DNA of 6,299 nt from Gemmatimonadaceae bacterium (lineage in GTDB: Bacteria > Gemmatimonadota > Gemmatimonadetes > Gemmatimonadales > Gemmatimonadaceae): NCBI GenBank assembly GCA_025936015.1, contig JAICUE010000161.1, forward strand, positions 1 through 6,299, given 5' to 3'. Shown here one piece after another: positions 1-5,667 of this stretch; position 1 is the first letter of the stretch, and every line of letters begins with the position of its first letter. Both the position numbers and the translations under genes were made by a program. The notes beneath the pieces were generated by a model that saw nothing but the letters and a program-made list of their open reading frames with translations, made no database searches and was not told the origin of the DNA.

Positions 1-1431
1 CCACCGCTCGGCGAGCGCGTTCGCGTCGATCGGCTGGAGCGAGGACGCTGGCGCCGCGGGCGGCGCGTCGTCGGCGCGGGTTGCGTCCGACTGCCGCGGG
101 GCGGGTTTCGGCGAGTCGGCGGCCGCAGCGTCAGGCGCTGCGACGTCAGGCACCGCGACGTCAGGCACCGCGACGTTAGGCAGCGCGACGTCGGATGCCT
201 TCGTCGGTGCGGGACCCGGGGTCTTCGATGCGGCCGGCGGCGCGGCACGCGGTGGTGGGGGCGGCGGTGGCACTTCGCGTGGAATGCTCCCGGCGCCGCC
301 GCCGCCGATGCCGCGCAGCACTTCCTCGAGCGCGAGGGTGCGGTCCATCAGCGCGAGACGGACGAGCAGCGTTTCGAGCAGCAGCTGCTGCTGTCCGCTC
401 TTCCGGAAGCGCGGCTCGAGCTCGGCGAGGGCGTTGAGCATGCGCAGGAGGTCGCCCGCCGAAAGACGTCCGCGTCGCATGGCGAGCGCTTCGCGCATTC
501 CGTCCGAGACATCCGGCGCTTCGCCGCCGAGCTCGATCGCGAGCAAGGCGCGCAATGCGTCGGCGAACCCGGTAAGAAGTCCGCCGAAGTCGATCCCGGC
601 GTCGGCGAGACGCCCGACCGTCGAGAACACCTCGCCCGCGCGCCGCTCGGCGACGATGTCGAGCAGCGCGATGTATTCGTCCTCGGGCACGAGGCCTAAC
701 GCTTCGCGAACGCGGTCGGTGGTGAGCGCCCCCTCGCCCATCGCCAGCGCCTGGTCGGTGAGCGAGAGCGCGTCGCGCATCGAGCCGTCGGCTGCTCGAG
801 CGATCATCGCCAGCGCGTCGTGCTCGGCCTCGACCTCTTCCGCCGCGAGCACCGTCGTCAGGCGGGCGCGGATGTCGCTCGTGCCGATCCGCTTCAGGTC
901 GAAGCGCTGCAGGCGGCTGAGCACCGGCGCCGCGGCCTGCGCGATCTTCTGCGGCTCGGTGGTGGCGAAGACGAAGACCACCCGCGGTGGCGGCTCCTCG
1001 AGCACCTTGAGCAGCGCGTTCCACGCCTCGCGGGTGAGCATGTGCGCTTCGTCGACGATGTAGACCTTGTACCGGTCGTCGCCGGACGGGGCATACATCG
1101 CGCGCTCGCGCAGGTCGCGCGCGTCGTCGACTCCGCGATTGGATGCGGCGTCGATCTCGACCACGTCGAGCGAGGCGTCGCCGCGCCAGATCCGTGAGCA
1201 GCTCTCGCATGAGCCGCACGGCTCGCCATCCGGCCCGCGGTTCTCACAGTTGAGCGCCATCGCGAGGACGCGGGCGAGCGTCGTCTTCCCCGTGCCGCGC
1301 GGCCCGCAGAGGAGGTAGCCATGCGCGACGCGGCCGCGGGCTATTGCGCCCTTGAGCGTGTTCGAGACGTGCGACTGCACGGCCACGGACGCGAAATTTT
1401 TCGGGCGATACTTGCGGGCGAGAGCGAGCAA
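1..1431 (-). CDS. dnaX: DNA polymerase III subunit gamma/tau (partial, C-terminus off the left edge)
   Basis: This is the clamp-loader ATPase that opens and loads the beta sliding clamp and, as tau, couples polymerase cores at the replication fork. 477 codons are visible with no stop, so the C-terminal tau domains are cut by the window edge. With TTG at 1431 as residue 1, the protein begins LALARKYRP (the usual DnaX opening). It then shows Walker A GPRGTGKTT (43-51), the four-cysteine zinc module C62/C72/C75/C78, DAASNRGVDDAR (94-105), Walker B VDEAHML (126-132), sensor-1-like FATTEPQKI (155-163), an arginine-finger region SRLQRFD (172-178; the common SRC has Leu instead of Cys), and SMRDALSLTDQ (217-227). 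A Pro-rich linker follows (seven prolines, 388-394) with a small repeat, then a new folded region beginning near 470. No ATG or GTG lies between the in-frame stop at 1522-1524 and residue 1; the next GTG would delete RKYRP. No Shine-Dalgarno is visible. Identity is certain; the TTG start is likely. I see no A-rich slippery site for gamma frameshifting in the visible part. Confidence 0.96.
   Translation of the reverse strand, partial: MLALARKYRPKNFASVAVQSHVSNTLKGAIARGRVAHGYLLCGPRGTGKTTLARVLAMALNCENRGPDGEPCGSCESCSRIWRGDASLDVVEIDAASNRGVDDARDLRERAMYAPSGDDRYKVYIVDEAHMLTREAWNALLKVLEEPPPRVVFVFATTEPQKIAQAAAPVLSRLQRFDLKRIGTSDIRARLTTVLAAEEVEAEHDALAMIARAADGSMRDALSLTDQALAMGEGALTTDRVREALGLVPEDEYIALLDIVAERRAGEVFSTVGRLADAGIDFGGLLTGFADALRALLAIELGGEAPDVSDGMREALAMRRGRLSAGDLLRMLNALAELEPRFRKSGQQQLLLETLLVRLALMDRTLALEEVLRGIGGGGAGSIPREVPPPPPPPRAAPPAASKTPGPAPTKASDVALPNVAVPDVAVPDVAAPDAAAADSPKPAPRQSDATRADDAPPAAPASSLQPIDANALAERW
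126..194 (-). repeat. 15-bp tandem repeat in the dnaX linker (V-A-V-P-D units)
   Basis: Four to five copies of a 15-base unit lie in frame in dnaX. Two adjacent copies are identical (141-155 and 156-170, cgacgtcaggcaccg on the + strand) and the flanking copies differ by a few bases. They encode VALPN-VAVPD-VAVPD-VAAPD-like pentapeptides in the proline/alanine linker between the ATPase/collar part and the tau-specific C-terminus. The near identity at DNA level suggests recent slippage expansion. A flexible linker would tolerate this. Confidence 0.85.
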
Positions 1432-1477
1432 AAGGCGGGGGGCGGAGGGGAGCCGGAATATACGCTCCGCCCCCGCC
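1430..1477 (-). terminator. GC-rich hairpin with short T-run between the repeat-protein gene and dnaX
   Basis: The arm at 1477-1466 (ggcgggggcgga on the minus strand) pairs with 1446-1434 (tccgccccccgcc) with one bulged C. A nested ggagc/gctcc pair (1468-1464 with 1453-1449) could form in the loop. TTTT follows at 1433-1430. The element lies 45 bases after the stop of the upstream gene and looks like a weak intrinsic terminator. Its T-run runs into the dnaX TTG codon, so it could instead, or also, hide the dnaX start on read-through mRNA. Confidence 0.45.
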
Positions 1478-1485
1478 CCAGTCGA
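1457..1485 (-). promoter_or_regulatory. Candidate promoter for dnaX
   Basis: On the minus strand, TATATT (1462-1457; 5/6 to TATAAT) stands out in an otherwise very GC-rich stretch. It is preceded after 17 bases by TCGACT (1485-1480; 4/6 to TTGACA). Transcription would start near 1450, about 20 bases before the TTG start codon, giving a short leader without a Shine-Dalgarno. This is consensus matching by eye. The factor preference of this organism is unknown. Confidence 0.4.
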
Positions 1486-1521
1486 ACAGCCAGCGGCGCT
1501 CGGACGGCCGGCCTGGCGAGG

Positions 1522-2634
1522 CTACCTGCCCACGTTCAGCACGGGGAGCAACCGGAAGGCGCGCGGATTATCGCGGACGTAGTTCAACACGCCGAGCTGC
1601 AACCCGTGCAGCCTGTACGCATAGTTGAAGACGCCGATCGTGAGTCCGTGCTGGCTTCCCTTGATGTGATTGAACGCGCTCGCTGACACGCCGGTGAAGC
1701 TTCCGTGATCGACCCGCATGTACGCCGGCGCGATGATCACCGCCCTCGCGTCCTGCGCCCCGACCGCGCTGGCGAGCGCGAATCCCTCGATGCGCGGAGC
1801 GCCGACGCCGATACCGGCGATCGAGACCCAGCGCAACGTCCCGCCGGAGCCGACGCCGACGCCGGCGATCGTCAGGCCGGTGACGTCGCCGCCCGCGCCG
1901 ACACCGATTCCCGCGACGCTCACTCCGCGCAGTGTCCCACCCGCTCCGACGCCCACGCCACCGATGGTGAGCCCGGAAACCTGCTCGCCTCCGCCAACGC
2001 CGATGCCGCCGATCGCCACGCCGCGAAGCGATCCGCCGCTTCCGACGCCAATCCCGCCGACGAGAATTCCTTTCGCCCCGCCCCCGGCTCCAACGCCGAC
2101 GCCGCCGACCGCGAGCCCGGTGACCTTGCCGCCGGCGCCGACGCCGATGCCGCCGACGCTGATTCCCTCGAGCTTCCCACCCGACCCGACACCGATTCCG
2201 CCTAACGTTACGCCGCGAATGTCGTCGCCGGCACCGACCCCGACTCCGCCGATCATGATGCCTTCGAGTCCGTTGCCGGCGCCGACACCGATCCCGCCGA
2301 CCCCGAGTCCGGTGATGCGGTCGGTGGCGCTGACGCCGAAGATCCCGGCGCCGACTCCGGTGATCCGGCCGGCACCGGTGAGCGGGAGGCCGAGCGCGAG
2401 TCCGGTGACCGTGCCCTCAGGCTCGCCGTCGGGTTGCCAGATCGTCGCGTTGATCCCGCGCACATCGAAGTCGCCGCGATCGCGGAAGTTGACGCGGATG
2501 CCGTAGACCGTCGGCACGTTCCCGATCCCGACGCCGACGTCGCGCACGGTGAGGTCCAGCCCCTGCGACTGCGCGACAGCGAGTGGCGTCGCGAGGATCG
2601 CGGCAGCGGCGATGATCGAGCGGATCGGAGTCAT
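1522..2634 (-). CDS. Secreted glycine-rich protein with 16-residue repeats
   Basis: A 370-residue protein of unknown function. Residues 1-21 are a classic Sec signal peptide (MTPIRS, hydrophobic core, cleavage expected after AVA), so it is exported. After a short non-repeat part (26-75), residues about 91-281 are a near-perfect array of 16-residue units with consensus [VLI]-x-G-[LIV]-x-[IVL]-[GA]-G-[IV]-G-V-G-[AS]-G-G-x. The C-terminus (282-370) keeps a related unit, G-[LV]-x-[IAL]-[GS]-[VA]-[FL]-N, at 315-322, 330-337 and 344-351, and ends LLPVLNVGR. The regular alternation of aliphatic residues and glycines suggests stacked short beta strands, that is a solenoid or a beta-rich surface fold; this is inference. 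The C-terminal GLxIGVxN units recall the bacterial surface-repeat proteins typified by Leptospira LA_2272, which I name only as a resemblance. GGAG lies 8 bases upstream of the ATG. There are no cysteines and no recognisable anchor or enzyme motif. dnaX follows after 90 bases. That the gene is real is very likely; its role is unknown. Confidence 0.85.
   Translation of the reverse strand: MTPIRSIIAAAAILATPLAVAQSQGLDLTVRDVGVGIGNVPTVYGIRVNFRDRGDFDVRGINATIWQPDGEPEGTVTGLALGLPLTGAGRITGVGAGIFGVSATDRITGLGVGGIGVGAGNGLEGIMIGGVGVGAGDDIRGVTLGGIGVGSGGKLEGISVGGIGVGAGGKVTGLAVGGVGVGAGGGAKGILVGGIGVGSGGSLRGVAIGGIGVGGGEQVSGLTIGGVGVGAGGTLRGVSVAGIGVGAGGDVTGLTIAGVGVGSGGTLRWVSIAGIGVGAPRIEGFALASAVGAQDARAVIIAPAYMRVDHGSFTGVSASAFNHIKGSQHGLTIGVFNYAYRLHGLQLGVLNYVRDNPRAFRLLPVLNVGR
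1792..2364 (-). repeat. 48-bp (16-residue) coding repeat array, about 12 units
   Basis: Twelve consecutive units of 15-16 residues begin at residues 91, 107, 123, 139, 155, 171, 187, 203, 219, 235, 251 and 267. The first and last are the most divergent, and a degenerate unit precedes at 76-90. At the DNA level the copies use different glycine and valine codons (GGC, GGA and GGG mixed), so the protein pattern is better conserved than the DNA. This suggests an old array kept by selection and not a fresh expansion. The final four units form two similar 32-residue pairs. Confidence 0.92.
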
Positions 2635-3015
2635 GGAGCCTGCTCCAGCGAGTTGGGGGAGCGCCCCTGTACGCGATGTCGGGAGGGCGGTTTCACCGCC
2701 GGCGCGACATGCGGAAACGATTCGCGCGGCGTGCCCGCTCGTGAGAGCGCTGCACTGCCGCGCGAATACTCCAGGCCTGACGAAGCGACGAAAGACATCG
2801 CGTGCCGCTGCTGCCTTCGGGGCCCTGACGGGGTTGGCGAGCTCGCGCCCTCCGGGACCTGGAGCACCAGCAAGATAGCCGCGGATGCGACCCGATACAA
2901 CCGCCGTTTACGCCGCAGAACGCTGTTCGCACGCTTTCCGCCGCCGCAGTCGCTGACAGCTTACGGCTTATGGCTAATGGCCGACGCTAATGGCCGACGG
3001 CCGGCAGCGGACTGC
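2635..3015. other. Intergenic region between aldolase and repeat-protein genes
   Basis: This is 381 bases without a gene I can support. Its right end (2953-3015) is a degenerate heptamer satellite. On the minus strand a TTG-started frame (2900-2631, 89 residues) overlaps the next ATG by four bases (ATGA), but its composition does not look coding. A weak promoter-like pair, TTGTAT (2900-2895) and TATCTT (2877-2872) with a 17-base spacer, could serve the repeat-protein gene through a leader of about 230 bases. GGAGC/GCTCC flank the Shine-Dalgarno as a small inverted repeat (2635-2646). I see no tRNA, riboswitch or clear terminator. Confidence 0.5.
2953..3007. repeat. Degenerate 7-bp tandem repeat (intergenic satellite)
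   Basis: On the + strand this reads as consecutive heptamers ctgacag, cttacgg, cttatgg, ctaatgg, ccgacg (6 bases), ctaatgg, ccgacgg, ccggcag. It includes an exact 13-base tandem duplication, gctaatggccgac, at 2973-2985 and 2986-2998. The phase can be continued as cggactg, ctcaccg, cctacgg up to 3028, which enters the last codons of the aldolase gene. The function is unknown. Replication slippage or a small interspersed element are both possible. Confidence 0.75.
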
Positions 3016-4059
3016 TCACCGCCTACGGCTCTTCTCGAGTACCGACGCAAGCACCTCACCCGCGCGCTTGATCCCGGCGCGATCGACATCGAGGTGTGTC
3101 ACTGCCCGCACGCGCGTCGCGTTCCACGGAGAGATCTTCACGCCATGTTCGCCGCAGCGGGCCGACACGTCATTGGCCGTAATCCCGGCGGGAAGGTCGA
3201 TCATCACGATGTTGGTGTCGGGCGGGACGACGCGCGCACCACCGGCACCATCGACGGCAGCGGCGAGCTCACGGGCGCGCTCGTGGTCTTCGTGCATGCG
3301 CGGCCAGTTGTGGTCGATTCCGTACAGCGCCGCCGCGGCGAGGATCCCGGATTGGCGCATCCCGCCGCCGAATCGCTTCCTCGTCTGCCAGGCATCGGTC
3401 ATCGCCGCCGTCGAGCCGGCGAGCGCCGCACCCACGGGCGCGCCGAGTCCTTTCGAGAATGACACCATCACCGTCTCGGCACACGCGGCGAAGTCGCCGA
3501 CACTCGTCCCGGTCGCGACGCTCGCATTCCAGAGGCGCGCGCCGTCCATGTGCACCGGCAATGCGTTCGCGCGGGCGACCTCGCGGATCGCGCGCAGTCC
3601 TTCGAGCGAGGTGACCTTGCCGCCGGCACCGTTATGGGTGTTCTCGAGCGCGACGAGGCTCGCCTGCGGCGCGTTAGGCGAGAGCGGGCGGATGTGCGCG
3701 CGCAACGCGTCGGCGTCGAACACCGCACCCGTGCCGCGGACCGGCCGCGCCTGGACCCCGCACAGCGCCGCGAGGCCGGCGATCTCCCAGTGGATCAGGT
3801 GGGCCTCGGCGTCGAGCAGGATCTCCGTCCCGCGGCGCGACAGGAGCCACACGCCCGTCTGGTTCGCCATCGTTCCGCTCGGGAAGAAGAGCGCCTTCTC
3901 CTTGCCGAGCAGCTGCGCGACGCGCTCCTCGAGTGCGCGGACCGTCGGATCGCCATCGAGCACGTCGTCGCCGACTTCCGCGTCGGCCATCGCGCGTCGC
4001 ATCGCCGCCGAGGGACGGGTGACCGTGTCGCTGCGGAGATCTATCGCGGGTGAACTCAT
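3016..4059 (-). CDS. ltaE: Low-specificity L-threonine aldolase (GntG/LtaE-type, PLP-dependent)
   Basis: A cytosolic fold-type I PLP enzyme cleaving L-threonine/L-allo-threonine to glycine and acetaldehyde, and related beta-hydroxy amino acids. It is 347 residues, the usual family length. Hallmarks in order: DLRSDTVTRP (7-16), EVGDDV (28-33), DPT (37-39), PSGTMANQ (60-67; phosphate binding), H87 and H90 in the region of the substrate-site histidines, ENTHN (139-143), HMDGARLWNA (170-179; D172 and R175 contact the cofactor), SFSKGLGAPVG (200-210) with the Schiff-base lysine K203, RFGGGMRQ (229-236), and RAVTHLDV (318-325), where R318 matches the carboxylate-binding arginine. All key residues are present, so it should be active. 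The ATG at 4059 is the only sensible start because the conserved N-terminal motif begins seven residues in; the Shine-Dalgarno is weak or absent. An intrinsic terminator lies just upstream, so it is probably transcribed separately from the lipoprotein gene. The family is certain. The preferred stereoisomer cannot be told, and the gene symbol follows the E. coli enzyme. Confidence 0.96.
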   Translation of the reverse strand: MSSPAIDLRSDTVTRPSAAMRRAMADAEVGDDVLDGDPTVRALEERVAQLLGKEKALFFPSGTMANQTGVWLLSRRGTEILLDAEAHLIHWEIAGLAALCGVQARPVRGTGAVFDADALRAHIRPLSPNAPQASLVALENTHNGAGGKVTSLEGLRAIREVARANALPVHMDGARLWNASVATGTSVGDFAACAETVMVSFSKGLGAPVGAALAGSTAAMTDAWQTRKRFGGGMRQSGILAAAALYGIDHNWPRMHEDHERARELAAAVDGAGGARVVPPDTNIVMIDLPAGITANDVSARCGEHGVKISPWNATRVRAVTHLDVDRAGIKRAGEVLASVLEKSRRR

Positions 4060-4111
4060 GCACTGAAGGTGTGAGCGGTGGGCAGCAGCAGAGCGCGACT
4101 GAATCGGAATG

Positions 4112-4153
4112 TAAAACGAAACGAGAGCAGGCGTGACATCACGCCTGCTCTCG
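4112..4153 (-). terminator. Strong intrinsic terminator after the lipoprotein gene
   Basis: A perfect 15-base inverted repeat (4122-4136 with 4139-4153, cgagagcaggcgtga and its complement) is separated by two bases. On the minus strand it is followed by TTTCGTTTTAC (4121-4111). It lies 81 bases past the lipoprotein stop and about 50 bases ahead of the aldolase ATG, so it should end transcription from the ytxH-brkB-lipoprotein side and isolate the aldolase gene. The T-rich side identifies the minus strand as the terminated one. Confidence 0.85.
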
Positions 4154-4234
4154 CGAGTGCAGTCTGCACCGCTCTGCAGCTACGGCTTATCGTCTTACAA
4201 AACCTTGCTTCTGCACCGATCGATCGCGCGAAGC

Positions 4235-4474
4235 TTACGGCTTCTTCACCGTGACTTTCGGGGTGACGACCTTGGTGGTGTCCTTCTGGACGGAGACCTT
4301 TGGCGTCACGACGTTGGTCGTGTCCGTTCCCATCTGGACCGTTGGCGTATGCACGGTATCGGTGGTCGTCCCGATGACGGGCTTCTGCACTTCGTACTCA
4401 CCGTCGCCGGTCTTCTTGCAAGCGGCGAGTGACGTCAGCGCTGCGATCGCGAGCGCGACTGCGATTTTCTGCAT
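4235..4474 (-). CDS. Small lipoprotein with DTTxVVTPKV repeats
   Basis: A 79-residue protein of unknown function. It begins with a lipoprotein signal peptide: MQK, a hydrophobic core, and lipobox L16-A17-A18-C19, so Cys19 should be lipidated. Lys at +2 would permit outer-membrane sorting under the E. coli rule. The mature part is about 60 residues and dominated by Thr, Val, Lys and Asp. It contains two nearly identical 14-residue units, DTTNVVTPKVSVQK (51-64) and DTTKVVTPKVTVKK (65-78), and a diverged third, DTVHTPTVQM (39-48). The start is well supported by GGGAGGGA (4488-4481), six bases before the ATG. The stop lies 81 bases before a strong terminator, and brkB ends 232 bases upstream, so co-transcription with brkB is possible but not shown. 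The alternating beta-branched repeat may be an extended spacer-like tail reaching into the periplasm; that is inference. Confidence 0.88.
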   Translation of the reverse strand: MQKIAVALAIAALTSLAACKKTGDGEYEVQKPVIGTTTDTVHTPTVQMGTDTTNVVTPKVSVQKDTTKVVTPKVTVKKP

Positions 4475-4706
4475 GGTTGATCCCTCCCAGGGGTCAGGCG
4501 TTCGCTAACCGCGTCGCAACCTTCAGGCCAGACGGACCCTGCCGTTTCACCGCGGCTCTCGCGTGACGCCTCGATCGCGGACGGGAGCGGGGGTTTGCTG
4601 CCCCGACTTCGCCGGATGGTCGCTGCACCCCGACATTCGCCCGCGACGCCCGCCGTCGCCACGGCGCCGTGAACGAACCGGACAGGCCAACGCGCGACGA
4701 GCAGCG

Positions 4707-5615
4707 CTATTCCGTGAAGACTTCGCGTTGCATCCGCCGCACGCGCCGCAGCTCGAACACCTGGCCCACTTCGCCGCCAAGGATGAAGATGACCGAAGCG
4801 TAGTAGACCCAGATCACGATCACGACGATCGCGGTCAGGGCGCCGGTGTACAGCGAGCCGGGATTGAACGAGCGGACGTACGCGCTGAAGACGTTTCGGG
4901 CGATCTCGAACATCGCGCTGGTGAACAGCGACGCGATCAGCGCCGTCTTCCAGCGGATTCGCCGGTTCGGGAGGAACTTGTACAGCGAGAAGAACATCGT
5001 CGTGATGAAGAGGAACGCGAGCAGCCTGCCTAACGCGTACTCGACGCCGCCCATCACCTCGGTCCGCACCCCGTACTGCGTCAGCACCTGGAAGCCGCGT
5101 GTAGTCGCCACCGCGAGGTAGGCGTTGAGCGCGGTGTAGCCGACCAGCAGGAGCGTCGCGATGATCGTGATCTTGATGTCGAACAGCTTCCCGTCGATGA
5201 TGCCGCGATCCTGCTCGATGTCGAACACCTCGGCGAGAACGCTTCGCAGCGATCCGAACAGCCGGGTCGAAAACCAGATGAAGCCGATTGCGCTGTAGAG
5301 CTTGATCGCCCCGCGCGCCCTGATGATGTCGTCGAGCACTCCCTGGATCGGCGAGTTCGCGGCCTCGGGATGCGGCGGCATCACCTTGTCGAGCATCGCG
5401 TTGATCTCGGCAGACGACGCGGTCGCCGACTGGTGGAGGATCGTCGCCATCCCGACGACCACGAGCAGGAGGAACGGCACCGCGGCGAGGAGCAGGTTGA
5501 ACGCGATCCCCCCGGCGAGGAAGAAGACGTTGTCTTCCCCGCTGTTGTCCCAGACTCGCTTCGCGTAGTCGCGGGCGGTCCAGTAGAACCTCGTATACAG
5601 CGCGCGCTTTGGCAT
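4707..5615 (-). CDS. YihY/BrkB family inner-membrane protein
   Basis: A 302-residue integral membrane protein of the YihY/BrkB family. Members were once called ribonuclease BN by mistake, and BrkB was linked to serum resistance in Bordetella. The molecular function is unsettled. Family features visible: AGGIAFNLLLAAVPFLL (34-50) in the first helix, a long polar loop (about 61-100), FSTRLFGSLRSVLAEVFDIE (115-134), the KFLPNRRIRWKTAL segment (213-226), and IWVYYASVIFILGGEVGQVF (268-287) in the last helix. About six transmembrane segments are expected (31-59, 105-125, 147-171, 192-214, 224-246, 257-283), with a basic C-terminal tail (RRVRRMQR). Length is normal for the family. The ATG at 5615 gives a standard N-terminus, but no clear Shine-Dalgarno precedes it. 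It starts 52 bases after the ytxH-like gene ends, which suggests one transcript. No clear terminator follows its TAG. Confidence 0.93.
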   Translation of the reverse strand: MPKRALYTRFYWTARDYAKRVWDNSGEDNVFFLAGGIAFNLLLAAVPFLLLVVVGMATILHQSATASSAEINAMLDKVMPPHPEAANSPIQGVLDDIIRARGAIKLYSAIGFIWFSTRLFGSLRSVLAEVFDIEQDRGIIDGKLFDIKITIIATLLLVGYTALNAYLAVATTRGFQVLTQYGVRTEVMGGVEYALGRLLAFLFITTMFFSLYKFLPNRRIRWKTALIASLFTSAMFEIARNVFSAYVRSFNPGSLYTGALTAIVVIVIWVYYASVIFILGGEVGQVFELRRVRRMQREVFTE

Positions 5616-5667
5616 GCGGGCCCGATCTTACCCGCGAGCGCGGAGGCGCGCCATCCTTACCCCACCA

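Noticed and set aside
1..310. Programmed frameshift site in dnaX giving a short gamma form
   Set aside because: No run of A or T suitable for slippage (such as AAAAAAG) exists in the visible coding strand after the ATPase domains.
176..1219. Long minus-strand frame of 347 residues, very Arg/Ala-rich, over dnaX
   Set aside because: It is out of frame with the dnaX reading that carries Walker A, Walker B and the zinc cysteines. Arg-rich shadow frames are expected opposite or alongside GC-rich genes.
2631..2900. TTG-started 89-residue minus frame overlapping the repeat-protein ATG by four bases
   Set aside because: The ATGA overlap hints at coupling and the first residues are hydrophobic. The rest has mixed third positions and low-complexity Ser/Pro/Arg content, and I see no Shine-Dalgarno-supported start.
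2872..2900. TTGTAT - 17 bases - TATCTT on the minus strand as promoter of the repeat-protein gene
   Set aside because: Only 3/6 and 4/6 matches to the sigma-70 hexamers and about 230 bases from the ATG. The spacing alone is not enough to call it.
2434..3462. Plus-strand open frame of 342 residues spanning three features
   Set aside because: It runs antisense through the 5' end of the repeat-protein gene, the intergenic satellite and the 3' end of the aldolase. It has no protein-like pattern.
4157..4169. GTGCAG-T-CTGCAC inverted repeat downstream of the lipoprotein gene
   Set aside because: Six-base arms around one base cannot form a normal RNA hairpin. It could be a protein-binding palindrome, but nothing else supports that.
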